From Ctena decussata (Eukaryota > Mollusca > Bivalvia > Lucinida > Lucinidae): DNA of 64,000 nt. The DNA is taken from assembly GCA_963989385.1 (NCBI GenBank), contig OZ022509.1:77088667-77152666 (forward strand), written 5' to 3'. The notes under the pieces are model-generated. The model worked only from the letters and a program-made list of their open reading frames with translations. It was not told the DNA's origin and did no database searches. This document shows positions 11,959 through 23,352 of the stretch, piece after piece. A program made the position numbers and the translations under genes. Every line of letters begins with the position of its first letter. The stretch's first letter is position 1.

Positions 11959-14477
11959 AGCTCACCTGAGCACGAAGTGCTCAAGGTGAGCTATTGTGAG
12001 CGGTCTTTGTCCGGCGTCCGTCGTTCGTCCGTCGTCAACTTTTGCTTTAAACGACTTCTTCTCCAAAACTGCTGGACAGATTTTGAAATAATTTCAAAGA
12101 AATGTTGCTTGGGGGACTGTTTACCAAAATTGCTAAAACGGTTCCGCTCCACTGAACAATATGGCCGCCAGAGCTAAAAATAGAAAAACCTTTAAAACGA
12201 CTTCTCCTCCAAAACTGCTGGGCAGATTTTGAAATAATTTCACAGAAATGTTCCTTAGGAGGCCTTTTACCAAAATTGCTCAAACGGTTCCGCTCCGCTG
12301 AACAAAATGGCCGCCAGAGCTAAAAATAGAAAAACCTTTAAACGACTTCTCCTCCAAAACTGCTGGGCAGATTTTGATGTATTTTCACAGAAATGTTTCT
12401 TAGGAGACCCTCTACCAAATTTGCTAAAACAGTTCTGCTCTGCTGAACAAAATGGCCGCCAAAGCTAAAAATAGAAAAACCTTTAAACGACTTCCCCTCC
12501 AAAAGTGCTGGCCGGATTTTGAAATAATTTCACAGAAATGTTCCTTATGAGACCCTTAACCAAAATTGCTCAAACGGTTCCGCTCCGCTGAACAATATGG
12601 CCGCCAGAGCTAAAAATAGAAAAACCTTTAAACGACTTCTCCTCCAAAATTGCGGGGCAGATTTTGAAATAATTTCACAGAAATGTTTCTTAGGAGACCC
12701 TCTACCAAAATTGCTAAAACGAGTCAGCTCGGCTGAACAAAATGGCTGCCAGAGCTTAAAATAGAAAAACCTTTAAACGACTTCGCCTCCAAAACTGCTT
12801 GGCAGATTTTGAAATAATTTCACAGAAATGTTTCTACGGAGGCCCTTAACCAAAATTTCTCAAATGGTTCCGCTCCGCTGAACAATATGGCCGCCAGAGC
12901 TAAAAATAGAAAAACCTTTAAACGTAATCGCCTCCAAAACTGCTTGGCAGATTTTAAAATAATTTCACAGAAATGTTTCTTAGGACACCTACCAAAATTG
13001 CTGAAACGGTTCCACTTCACTGAACAATAAGGCCGCAAGAGCTAAAAATAGAAAAACCTTTAAACAACTTTGCCTCCAAAACTGCTGGGCAGATTTTGAA
13101 ATAATTTCACAGAAATGTTCCCTAAGACACCCTCTACCGAAATTCCTAAAACGGTTCTGCTCCGCTGAATAAAATGGCTGCCAAAGCAAAAAATAGAAAA
13201 AACCTTGAAACGACTTTGCCTCCAAAACTGCTGGGCAGATTTTGAAATAATTTCAAAGAAATGTTCCTTAAGACACCCTCTACCGAAATTCCTAAAACGG
13301 TTCTGCTCCGCTGAATAAAATGGCTGCCAGAGCAAAAAATAGAAAAAACCTTGAAACGACTTTGCCTCCAAAACTGCTGGGTAGATTTTGAAATAATTTC
13401 ACATAAATGTTCCCTAGGAGTCCTGCTACCAAAATTGCTCTACCGGTTCCGCTCGACTGAACAATATGGCCGCCAGAGCTAAAAATAGAAAAACCTTTCA
13501 ACGACTTCTCCTCCAAAACTGCTGGGAAGATTTTTAAATAATTTCACAGAAATGTTCTTTCGGAGACCCTCTACCAAAATTGCTAAAATGGTTCAGCTCT
13601 GCTGAACAAACTGGCCACCAGAGCTAAATATAGAAAAACCTTTAAACGACACCTCCTCTAAAGCCAATGGCTCGATTTCAAAATAATTTCACAGAAGTGT
13701 TTGACTCATGGTTCTAAACAAAAATTGCTGTAAACGGTTCCACTCTGCTGTACAAAATGGCCACCAGAGCTTAAAATAGAAATAAATCTTAGAATGAATC
13801 AGAGGGCACAGTTACGATCCAATCATCATGAAACATGGTCAGAAAGTTTATCTGAATGAAATCTAGACCAACTTTGATACTGGGTCATGTGGGGTCAAAA
13901 ACTAGGTCACTAGGTCAAATCTTAGAAAAACGTTGTGTACACTCTTTAGGGCACAGTTATGATATAATCTACATGAAACTTTGTCAGAATGTTTATTTTC
14001 ATGAAATCTAGACCTGATTTGAACAGGTCAAAAACTAGGTCACTAGGTCAGTTCTTAGAAACGCCATGTGAATGCTTTAGAGGACACAGTTTTGTTCTAA
14101 TCTTCATGAGACTTAGTCAAAATGTTTTTCTCCTACAAATCTGGACCAAGGGTGCAACTTGGTCATGTCGGGTCAAAAACTAGGTCAAACCTTAGAAAAG
14201 CATTGTTTACGCTCTAGAGGGCACAGTTTTGATCCGATATTCATGAACTTTTGCAGAATTTTTATATCCAAGAAATCTAGACCAGGTTTGAAACTGGGTC
14301 ATGTGGGGTCAAAAACAAGGTCATTAGGTTAAATCTTATAAAATCTAAGGTACACAATAAAGGGTTCATTTTCCATTGAATCTTTGTGAAACTCTGTCTG
14401 TTGGACGTATGGATGTTTCTGAGGTCAAGTTCACAGGATACTCAGGTGAGCGATCCAGGGCCATCATGGCCCTCTTG
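11959..14477 (+). mobile_element. pearl-like element E3
   Basis: Complete head hairpin: GCTCACC, TGAGCAC, GAA, GTGCTCA, GGTGAGC. It is followed by GTCCGGCGTCCGTCGTTCG. About twelve units of 144-146 bp follow, each with CAGATTTTGAAATAATTTCA and ATGGCCGCCAGAGC. About four 145-bp units of the E1 type follow from 13800. The tail CTCAGGTGAGCGAT and hairpin GGGCCATCATGGCCC end at CTCTTG (14477). Confidence 0.85.
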
Positions 14478-14610
14478 TTTTTTTTTGTTGTTGTTTTATG
14501 AAAATCAGCTCTTTCATTTGGTTGCTATGGCAGATTAGAGTTGCATTGACTTACGATGGGAAAAATTAAAAAATGGCATTTACTGCAATCGAAATTAGGA
14601 TAATAGTTAT

Positions 14611-15195
14611 ATATACTAGAACCAACTTCTAACCGACCACTTATTTATAGCATGTTTTCCGCTAAATAAAAAGAACAATCGAACATATATTTCCATCTTT
14701 AATTAACTTGTGATATTGGTAAAGTAAGTCAGGTAACTCTGAAATAAAAATCTAATCCGTATACCAAGTGAAAGATAATGGTACCCCTGTTTTCGAAAAT
14801 CGCAACATTTCAGCAGATTTTCACAATTCGGACAGAACCACATTTCGGAATCTTGTCAGCATACGCTTATGATTCGTGCGAATATTTAGAAAATGATTAA
14901 ATGAACTTGAGAATTCATAATAAGGCATTATTTTAATACAGAATTCAAAATTTTAGTCACAATTAAAAATCTTCTCCACCACAGTCAGAATCCTTGCGCA
15001 ATTCGAAAATGGGGGTACATGTGCATCCTCTGCTGCCAGGAAAACGATTCTAAAGGTATTGAGCTCAAACATTTTACAACGTTTACATGACACATTGGGA
15101 GTACCGAATGTAAGAAAATTATGCCCGGACACCATCTTCAAACGACAGTGTTCAAGACAAAGCAAATGGTCGGTTAGAAGTTGTGCTTAGTATAT
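14611..15195. mobile_element. candidate inverted-repeat element inside the outer pearl-like element
   Basis: AACTTCTAACCGACCA near 14623-14640 is inverted as TGGTCGGTTAGAAGTT at 15167-15182. Both arms continue weakly outward through TATACTAG/CTTAGTATA. It interrupts the outer element's core, which stops at 14590. No coding region. Confidence 0.45.
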
Positions 15196-15321
15196 TTTGT
15201 TATCAACTCAACAGACTGTCAGAGTTGTATATTTTACATTAGCCTGTACAAATGTGACAGCAATTTGATAGCAATTTTGTGCCAGAGATCTGGTGAGCTT
15301 TGTGGCACGCGGGCCTCTTGT

Positions 15322-15880
15322 TTAAAAAATACAATTGCATAAAGAGACTTTCTCCCTACGCACTTTTTGCCAATGCTTCCAGATAGTGTTTATACTGGTG
15401 AATAATATCCGAACCCATGCCGAAACTGGACAGTTCACCTCACTAACGGAGACTGGTCGGAGTTCATCATCCAGAGATAGAATTTCATCCTCCAACACAA
15501 TTCATATCTAACTCTAACCCAAGCGAGTCTGTACTCTGAAAGAGGCTGGATTTTTTTTTAAATGGTATAGACTAAACTTATTTTAAACAAAACGATTATA
15601 GGTAGCAGTTTGCAACATCTTTAATCTTCAACAGCAGGACATTATTTCAGCTGTTATTTGCTAGACATACTGCACTAATGCCGAGAAAGTATTTCGTACA
15701 AACTCAACCTCCTACCACTTTATGGACAATTTTATTTTAATCAAATATCCACGTAGTAAAACACTTAGACGTATAAGTGTAATGGAGGAATATATCGTCA
15801 TTCCATCTCGTCAAGCTCACTGCATGTGACATGGAGAAGCGAGATCTTACTTTCCTTTAAGACCCATCCTCATTATTAAA
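15322..15880. other. gene-free stretch
   Basis: Single-copy-looking AT-rich DNA between two pearl-like elements. Nothing supported. Confidence 0.4.
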
Positions 15881-17768
15881 CAAGAGGGCCATGAGGCCCT
15901 GAATCGCTCACCTGAACAATTGGCAAGGTGGCTTTTTCTTATCATGTCTGAAATTGTCAAAATATGAGTCTTGGGTCATGCCCTCATTTTTAGGCCAAAC
16001 TCTTTAAAACTTTCCATGAAATCTTATGTTCTAGCATTTTCCCTTATTTGATCATGCCGCAAAAAAGGTCAAGGTAACACCAAGGTCACCATTTGAACAG
16101 TCTTGGTGATACTCTAGTACTCCATGCTACTTACCAAGTTTCAAGGCCATAGGTGTATTGGTTCATTAAAGATTTATACCATAAGTGGTAATGGCGACCA
16201 TGTTGTTCATGTGACCTGGACCGTTTGAACAAATTTTTATTCAATCAACCCCTGGAGGCTCTATATGAAATGTATTTACAACTGGCCCTTTGGCTTTTGA
16301 GGAAATGGTTGAAAATGTCAAAATATGAGGGATCTGGATCAAGGTAAAGAAATGACCTTGACCTCATAATTCTTCATGACCTCATTAAGACAACTGTATA
16401 TACCAATTTTTAGGCCAAAATCTTCAAAACTTTCCATGAAATCTTATGTTCTAGCATTTTCCCATATTTGACCTTGCTGCAATCCATATTTGACCTTGCT
16501 CCCAAAAAGGTTTAGGTCAACACACGGTCATAATTTGAACAATCTTGAAAGTACTCAAGTACACAATGCTACATACCAAGTCTCAAGGCCATCGGTCAGT
16601 TGGTTCTGGAGAAGAAGATTTTTAAAGGTTTTTACCATATATGGGCGTGGCGGCCATGTTGGTCATGTGACCAGGACCATCAGAAAAATTATTCATTCCG
16701 TCAACCCCTGGAGGCTCTATATGAAATTTGGTTTCAATTGACCCAGTGGATTTTTAAGGAGATTGTTTGAAATTGTCAAAATATGAGAGTTCTGGGTCAA
16801 AGGTCAAAGAATGACCTTGACCTCTTGTACTCACAAATCTTCATGTACTCATTAAGATGACTGTATATACCAATTCTTAGGCCAAAATCTTCAAAACTTA
16901 CCATGAAATCTCATGTTCTATCATTTTCTCATATTTGACCTTGCCGTAAAAAAGGGTCAAGGTCAACCAAGGGTCATAATTTGAACAATCTTGATAGTAC
17001 TTGAGTACCAAATGCTACATACCAAGTCTCAAGGTCATCAGTCAACTGGTTCTGGAGAAGAAGATTTTTAAAGGTTTTTACCATATATGGGCGTGGTGGC
17101 CATGCTGGTCATGTGACCTGGACCGTATGAATAAATTTTCGTTCCCTCAACCCCTGAAGGCTCTATATGAAATTTGGTTTCAATTGGCCCAGTGGCTTTT
17201 GAGGAGTTTGTTAGAACTTGTCAAAATATGAGTTCAGGTCAAAGGTCAAAGAATGACCTTGACCTCTTGTACTCATAAATCTTCATGTAGTCATTAAGAT
17301 GACTGTAGATACCAATTTTCAGCCCAAAATCTTCAACAGTTTCCAAGTTATCTTATGTTGTAGCATTTTGCCATATAAAAGCATAAGGAGGCAAATTTGA
17401 CCTTACCGTAAAAAAGGTCAAGGTCAACCCAAAGTCATAATTTGAACAATCTTGGTAGTACTCCCGTACCCGATGCTACATACTAAGTTTCAAGGCCATT
17501 GGCCTATTGGTTCTGGAGAAGAAGATTTTTTCAGGTTTTTACCATATATGGGCATGGCGGCCATGTTGGTCATGTGACCAGGACCGTTTGAACAACTTTT
17601 CGTTCCTTAGGTCCCAGGAGACTCTATATGAAATTTGGTTACAATTGGCCCAGCGGTTTCAGAGGAGAAGTCGTTTGAAATTGTTGACGGACGGACGACG
17701 GACGGACGACGGACGACGGAGCCTTACCATCCTATAAGCTCCCCCGGAGCCGCTGGCTCAGGTGAGCT
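15881..17768 (-). mobile_element. pearl-like element E4, about 450-bp tandem core
   Basis: CAAGAGGGCCATGAGGCCC with GCTCACCTG marks the tail at left. At right are a GACGGACGACGGACGG tract, hairpin GAGCCGCTGGCTC, and GGTGAGCT ending at 17768. Core units carry GGTCATGTGACC and GACCGTTTGAACAA near 16207, 16665, 17106 and 17568, so the period is roughly 440-460 bp. Confidence 0.8.
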
Positions 17769-18240
17769 AAAAAAAACTTCATTTAACAGCCGTAAAAACA
17801 ATAAATGAAACATATGCAAACCACCAGAACTTATGAGGGTATTGCATAGGTATTATAAATTCTTAATTATACATGCGAACTAGGAGTGTTGCACGAATAG
17901 TTTTATGGGCGTCAGATAGCAGATCAGTCATTATAAATCACACAGATCTAATTATCTATGAATTCTCACGGTCCTTGACGCGCTTGGTGCCAAAAGCCAC
18001 TTCAAAATATTTTTATATTACGAAAGGGCAATTCTATGATAATAATTTAAGATGAAATTGTATTGAAGTTGATTGCACATGAAAACTTTAAATCTCCAGC
18101 TTTCTCTACATCTATGATAGTCCAATTTTGTAACAGTAAAAGTAAAAGCGAAAGCACTACGTAGATATAAAATCTACTAGAAAAGAGCCCGCGCAAGCGC
18201 GGAAATATTTCATGATGGTCAAGTTTATATAAAAAAGTGA
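17769..18240. other. gene-free stretch
   Basis: No gene or repeat recognised. Confidence 0.4.
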
Positions 18241-18990
18241 GTTTTAATTTTTTCAATGTCAATGGCCTTAGGCCCAGGTGAAGATATGACCTTTACCATG
18301 AATACTCACTAAAGCTTCATTTACCTAATAAGTTGTCTGCATCTACAAACTTTCAGGTAGCAGACTGCATTGTTTCTAAAAAAAAATCAACTTTTTTCAC
18401 TTTTTCCTATAGAAAAACCTAAGTGTCTCAAAAGTTGACCTTGCCGCAAACAGATCAAGGTCATCCCAGGGTCATCATTTACATAAATTTTGTTGAGCTT
18501 TCGAGTCCTTGATGCGACCTGCTAAGTTTCAAGGTCATAGGATTTGTGGTTCTGGGGGAGAATTGGTTGATTTAATGCTTAACGTCCACGGTAAACAGCT
18601 AAGGTCATGTCGGGACGGTCAGTTAACCTAACCACACTATTCCTGGGCAGGCTTAGACTTCCTAAGCGGTTAACCAGTACTAAGTGCACATACTTTCTCC
18701 AGTAACTGACAACTGCCCTTCTTGAATCAGCGGAAGGAGAAACGAAAGTATGTGGCCAGACCGGGTTTCGAACCCAGGACCTCTGACTTATGTCAGGTGC
18801 CCTACCGATTGCGCTACGCGGCCCGGTGTGGTTCAGGGGGAGAAGATTTTGGAATTTTTTACCATAATAAATGTTTGCCATCTTGGTTATGTGACCTGTC
18901 CTGGGTATTTTTTTTGTCTGAAAAAATTGGGCCCTGGAACGTTTTGGGGGAAAATATTCAAGCCCTCTGAAGACTAAAGGCTGAATCATT
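18241..18990 (-). mobile_element. decayed E4-type unit interrupted by a SINE
   Basis: Shares with E4 the segments TTGACCTTGCCGCAAA, CCAGGGTCATCATT, TTTCAAGGTCATAGG and GTTATGTGACCTG. No intact ends. SINE S1 splits it at 18563-18828. Confidence 0.55.
18563..18828 (-). mobile_element. tRNA-derived SINE S1, complete, with target duplication
   Basis: Read on the minus strand, a tRNA-like head (A box TAGCGCAATCGG, B box GGTTCGAAA) lies at about 18755-18827. The family tail ends at TTAAGCATTAAATCAACC. Near-identical 18-bp strings flank it: TGTGGTTCTGGGGGAGAA (about 18545) and TGTGGTTCAGGGGGAGAA (about 18829). Other copies are at 52.9, 61.3 and 63.1 kb. The tRNA-like part is a SINE promoter, not a tRNA gene. 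Confidence 0.85.
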
Positions 18991-19472
18991 GAAATTGATT
19001 TGTGTGCTTCGCTGGAAAAAAAATGCCCTTTCTTACCTGGCGCATGTGTGTTAACCTTAGACATTTTTAATTTTTGTCTTTTCGAAAGTTCAGTTCAGTT
19101 TGAATTATCCAAACGACGTTACCCAAGTGGCTCAGCGCTACGTAACCATAGCCGCACACACTTGGCGCCGTGTGTCCGTCCAACTTTTCGAAAAGCTTTA
19201 TTCTTCAATGGGCGAGTTCGATTGGCTACTCGTATTGACTATCGTTCTGGAAGAAAATGGGTCGTTTCGAGCCAGGGCCGTCGGGACTATGACCATTTAG
19301 TTCTTCATCCGTTTAGACATATGAGCAAAAATACAAAAATAAATCGTTATTTATGGGGAATGACGTACGTTCATGGGTCGGATTTTTGCATTAGAACCTG
19401 CTAAATTTGGACTTGCTAAGCAGCGCGCCGATATAACGACGCAGAACCGAAACGACCGGATTAATTTAAAAC
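18991..19472. other. gene-free stretch
   Basis: A 134-residue open frame at 19000-19404 has no recognisable motif and crosses repeat-like sequence. I do not call a gene. Confidence 0.35.
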
Positions 19473-19481
19473 GCGTATTCG

Positions 19482-19745
19482 GGTCCTACTAAAGACAGAA
19501 AAGGACTTTTGCCACCGAAAAGGACCGAAAAGAACTTTCGGGCACCGAAAAGGACTTTTTAAATGCCATTTTATGCTATAAAAACGTTTGAAATCTATAA
19601 AGGGTAAAAATATTTTACTATCATGATGATATTAAAATTTCTAAAACATATGTTTTATATGACATTTAACGGCAAATAAAAGTCCTTTTCGGTGCCCGAA
19701 AGTTCTTTTCGGTGGGGTAAGTCCTTTTCTGTTTTTAGTAGGACC
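19482..19745. mobile_element. foldback MITE with about 70-bp inverted repeats
   Basis: Outer ends GGTCCTACTAAA (19482) and TTTAGTAGGACC (ends 19745) begin arms rich in CGAAAAGGAC / GTCCTTTTCG, spanning about 19482-19555 and 19675-19745. The flanks GCGTATTCG (19473-19481) and GCGTGTATTCG (19746-19756) look like a 9-11 bp target duplication with a small indel. Such a length suits Mutator-type insertion. Confidence 0.7.
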
Positions 19746-20224
19746 GCGTGTATTCGAGTACACGATAATTTCACTCGAACGCACCCATTGTTGACAAAAA
19801 AAATTCGACCAATAGTCGAAGTTTCTAGAAAAATACATGGGAGAATTTAAAATAAAAGACGAATTTAATTCCCAAATTCTTTAAATCTACGTGAAACTAA
19901 AACACGCTAACCGAAATTATCAATGATAGCAATATGCGAAAGAACCAGTATAGAAATTACGCTTGAAAATGCCACCAGTTTATGTGTCAGTTCGTTTATT
20001 TAGTATTATAGATTACTTACACACTATTAAAAGCAGGGAAAAGGACTGACATAGGCTCAATCTAACAGATATTATCTGAATGCAAATTTGCAGTATCGTC
20101 AGGCTGGGTAACTAAGCAAAATTGCTGGGTCTTTTCCCCTGAACGTATAAGATCATACGTCCAATAAACCCGTCGACCTAGTCTCACGCTTTCCTGTATG
20201 GTAAATACAAACCTAGCGATAATA
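19746..20224. other. gene-free stretch
   Basis: Nothing supported. Confidence 0.35.
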
Positions 20225-20458
20225 TGAGCCGCAACACGAGAAAACCAACAAAGTGGCTGTGCGCCCAGCAAAGACTCAGATCAGCATCGGCATCTGCCTA
20301 GTCTGCACAGAGTCTTCCCTAAGCGCTTAAAGGGTAGCTAAGGGTCTAAGCTACCCTCATGCGGACAGCGAAGACTGATCAGACTGGGCGGATGCCCAGG
20401 CTGATCTGAGTCTGCGCTGGCGCACAACCACATTGTTGGTTTTCTCGCGTCGTGGCTC
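20225..20458. mobile_element. palindromic MITE M1 (GAGCCGC family)
   Basis: Ends GAGCCGC and GCGTCGTGGCTC, with inverted subterminal blocks AAAACCAACAA / TTGTTGGTTTT, GTGCGCCCAGC / GCGCTGGCGCAC and AGACTCAGATCAGC / GCTGATCTGAGTCT. Flanked by ATAT on both sides. Five related copies lie at 31.9-36.0 kb. Confidence 0.75.
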
Positions 20459-20602
20459 ATATATGATTTAAACATTAACACAGTAAGATAACCCTGGGAA
20501 AATTTTATTTTGTTGACTGATTGGAGCCACCTCAGTGAGATGGCTCTAATGAACTCTATATGAACTATAGATGAGATGCCTAGTTCATGATAATTCAAGC
20601 GT

Positions 20603-20702
20603 AATTTCTGTCAGTTCTTCATAATAGACATATGTTGTATCCATGAGCTAGTTCTCTTGAATGGTCTCAACATTTGTTTTAATGAAGAACTGACAGAAAT
20701 TA
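20603..20702. repeat. 20-bp perfect inverted repeat
   Basis: AATTTCTGTCAGTTCTTCAT at 20603 is exactly inverted ending at 20702. The loop is about 60 bases. It may be a small foldback insertion. Confidence 0.7.
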
Positions 20703-20740
20703 TCACAGAACTATCATTAAATACCCACATTATCTGGAGC

Positions 20741-20854
20741 TCAGAGCAGAACATAGCAAAAATAGTGAAAATTTTCTTGTACAGACAAGATTGACTTCAG
20801 AGCAGAACATAAGCAAATATAGTAAAAATTTCCCTGTACAGACAAGATTGACTA
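20741..20854. repeat. 57-bp tandem duplication
   Basis: TCAGAGCAGAACAT begins at 20741 and 20798. Each copy ends with TACAGACAAGATTGACT. Several mismatches suggest an old duplication. The following 20855-21294 has no supported gene. Confidence 0.7.
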
Positions 20855-21987
20855 AAATGAGACTAGCAAGCAAAACTATCTAAGAGCTAAATCTTTAAGG
20901 CCGCCGCCTATTTCTCTCATTTTGTAAGAGAGGGAGGAGTGGGCAATCATCTCCGTTGTCTCCTACATCGCCTTCGCTCGTGACTGTTAGGATGTGGATT
21001 ATTAGCTCTTTGGTCATCCCTCCTGCCTCATAATAATTGGAGCGCACAGATGTCTTCTCCGGATGCTTCTGAGTGTAATTGCTAATCTTGAAACTATAAT
21101 ACAATACGCTCAGCTTAGTCTCATTCAAACGCTTCAAAATGAACAACCCCTTCTAATTCTATTGCACCGGCTTGTTGTCGAAGTCCATCCCTCCTTACGT
21201 TCCAGCCGACTGTCAGAACAGAAGACAAACAGACAAACTTTGGAAAACGTAAAAGAGAGACTGGAAAGAATTTACTAGCCACAAATCCACAGATTCACGC
21301 CTGCCAATCAGTTTCATGCGGAAGCGGCGGTTAAGCAAAGCAATCCGTTAGATCGATTTCCGGTTTCCTAGAAGGGGAGCCAAAAAGATAAACAATACTT
21401 ACTCAGTCAGATTTTAGAATGTTTTTCTAGAATGAAAGGAAAGATATCCAAAATCTAAAATGCTATTTTGTTAGTAAAATATTGCTCCTTTAACATAGCA
21501 ATCATTCCATAATTAGTTCCGTGGTTTTCTTGATATTTGTTCCCTCTACCGAAATATCTGTTTAACCACCCTGTACAACCCTGAAGCCGGCGGACCCGTG
21601 TCGTTGGAAGAAGGGATCCTGGTGATTGAGTAGACTGCTTACGACGTATCCAGTCTACAACACATCACTTTGGCCCTGATTTCAACTAGACGGGAGGTCA
21701 TATGGGCCCGAATATGATCAATCGGCTTTGTCGTGCCATGCCCTGGGAACCAACTTTACCTTTCTCTTCCAATCTTTGTATCATTCTGATACTGACCATG
21801 TGCCCATGAACCCTTATTCTCATCTTTTTTTTCATTCCTAGAAGGCGGCGGCTGAGGGGTCAATCGTGTAGGCATTCTGTCCTATCCGAGTATATCTTCA
21901 GTGTATCTCTAGCGCTTGGAGTTTTGGACATCCACTCTATATAAGTGCTCCCTTGTTGGGCTCCACGGCGGGTGGAGAACACCGGAG

Positions 21988-23109
21988 ATGAACTATTTTC
22001 TTTATCTTCTCATGGCCCCCCCAACTTCAAACACCAAAGCTTCTCAACATAATTCGAAACGGCCACGTGACATGGACTCTGATGATCCATCAGAGAACGA
22101 GCTCAGTCAACCGACATCGTTTACTGCTTCTCCGCGCTTCTTGGTAATTCATTCTCAAGAAGAAAGGCAAATGACTAGTCTTTCACCATTCGTTATAGAG
22201 AAAGTACTGCATGGCATGGCTGGTGTGCCAAAAAGTATTAAAAAATTACGATCTGGTGACCTCCTTGTGGAATACACGAACAAAAAGCAAATAGAAAGTC
22301 TATTACGGCTAGAAAAGTTCCACGACCTGAAGGTAAAAGTGTCGTTGCACAGCTCCCTCAATACAAGCAAGGGCGTTGTTCGCTGCCCCGACTTAAGGGG
22401 GGTCAGCGAACAAGAGGTCCTTGACAATATGAGGGAGCAGGGTGTAGTGGGAGTCCGCAGAATTAAGATTCGTCGAGACGGCTCCCTTAAGGACACTAAT
22501 ACCTTCTTCTTCACCTTCAACACATCAGTCCTGCCGAAACAGTTGAAAATTGCCTTTCTTCGAGTCTCTGTCGATCCATACATTCCAAATCCTCTGCGCT
22601 GTTACCAGTGCCAGTTATTTGGTCACCATGAAGACAGATGTAAAAAGCTAATGGTATGTAACAACTGTGGTGAAACCAAACACACAACTCATGATAAAGA
22701 CTGTACAAATACAGCAAAATGTGTGAACTGTTCAGGAAACCACCCCGCCGATTCGCGGCAATGTCAGGCCTGGAACACTGAGAAAGAAATTCTCAAAATC
22801 AAATACACCAGGAACATATCATTTCCAGAAGCGCGGAAAATCGTAGAAAGTTACACAGCAGCGCCAGGTAAAAGCTATGCGAGCATCACGAGGACTGCTG
22901 GTGTCACGGTATCATGTATTGATGCTTCGACACAAACAGATCCTGTCCTTATCACAGGAGCTCCACAGTCTTCGTCTTATAATGCAGCATCATCTGAAAC
23001 TTCTACTGAAGCAAAACTTAGTCAAAAAGAAAAAGAAAAATCAGAAAAAGCAGACAGAAAGTTAGTACAAATTGTCCGTGACACACTTGTAAAAATACGG
23101 AAATACTAG
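21988..23109 (+). CDS. LINE ORF1, gag-like nucleic-acid-binding protein
   Basis: Encodes the ORF1 protein, which in this LINE class binds element RNA and forms the ribonucleoprotein. About 373 residues from the ATG at 21988; an in-frame ATG at 22012 (MAPPTSN) is an equally good start, and the frame stays open upstream without an earlier ATG that I trust. Three zinc knuckles lie two-thirds along: C-x2-C-x4-H-x4-C beginning CYQCQLFGHH, C-x2-C-x4-H-x6-C beginning CNNCGETKH, and C-x2-C-x3-H-x6-C beginning CVNCSGNH. The tail is Lys/Glu-rich. The frame stops at 23107-23109, but the next frame stays open to 23308 and reads plausibly (PPDPKPKGKEK, NKWSVLEDMEAEESP). A one-base change near the A5 at about 23091-23095 has probably shortened the protein by some 70 residues. 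ORF2 starts 243 bases later. Confidence 0.88.
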   Translation: MNYFLYLLMAPPTSNTKASQHNSKRPRDMDSDDPSENELSQPTSFTASPRFLVIHSQEERQMTSLSPFVIEKVLHGMAGVPKSIKKLRSGDLLVEYTNKKQIESLLRLEKFHDLKVKVSLHSSLNTSKGVVRCPDLRGVSEQEVLDNMREQGVVGVRRIKIRRDGSLKDTNTFFFTFNTSVLPKQLKIAFLRVSVDPYIPNPLRCYQCQLFGHHEDRCKKLMVCNNCGETKHTTHDKDCTNTAKCVNCSGNHPADSRQCQAWNTEKEILKIKYTRNISFPEARKIVESYTAAPGKSYASITRTAGVTVSCIDASTQTDPVLITGAPQSSSYNAASSETSTEAKLSQKEKEKSEKADRKLVQIVRDTLVKIRKY

Positions 23110-23352
23110 CAAGAATATATCAAACAAGCCTCCTGACCCTAAACCAAAGGGAAAGGAGAAACATGTACTTGAATCGGACAGGCTGCCGAAAGGATCTACT
23201 GATCCGATTAAGCAGCATAATAAGTGGTCTGTCTTGGAAGATATGGAGGCAGAGGAATCTCCATCCTGTCTTCCAAAAGGAACACTTAACAGAATACCTA
23301 CTTCATAAGAATAGATCTAACCATTTCGCTCCATTTGACATAATTAACAATA

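Larger units (their letters stand above)
9541..15321 (+). mobile_element. outer pearl-like element with E2 and E3 nested inside
   Basis: Units of the type found in E7 (TTGCTATGGCAAC, CATTGACTTATAATGG, CTGGGCCGATAAGGCCCAGA, GCTGGGGGATTGGAAGTTTG) occur at 9550-9664, 11271-11600, 11615-11958 and 14478-14590. They are separated by E2 and E3. A GGTGAGC and CCTCTTG tail ends at about 15320. A G-run lies at 11601-11614. The head was not located. Confidence 0.6.

Noticed and set aside
12047..13516. Minus-strand frames rich in QFWRRSRFKGF-like peptides
   Set aside because: Shadows of the E3 tandem core, not genes.
19000..19404. 134-codon plus-strand frame
   Set aside because: Crosses low-complexity and repeat-like sequence; no motif, no splice or start context.
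20895..21146. Minus-strand exon ending NERNRRRP
   Set aside because: A possible acceptor precedes it, but there is no homologous motif and it lies just outside the inverted arm; evidence too weak.
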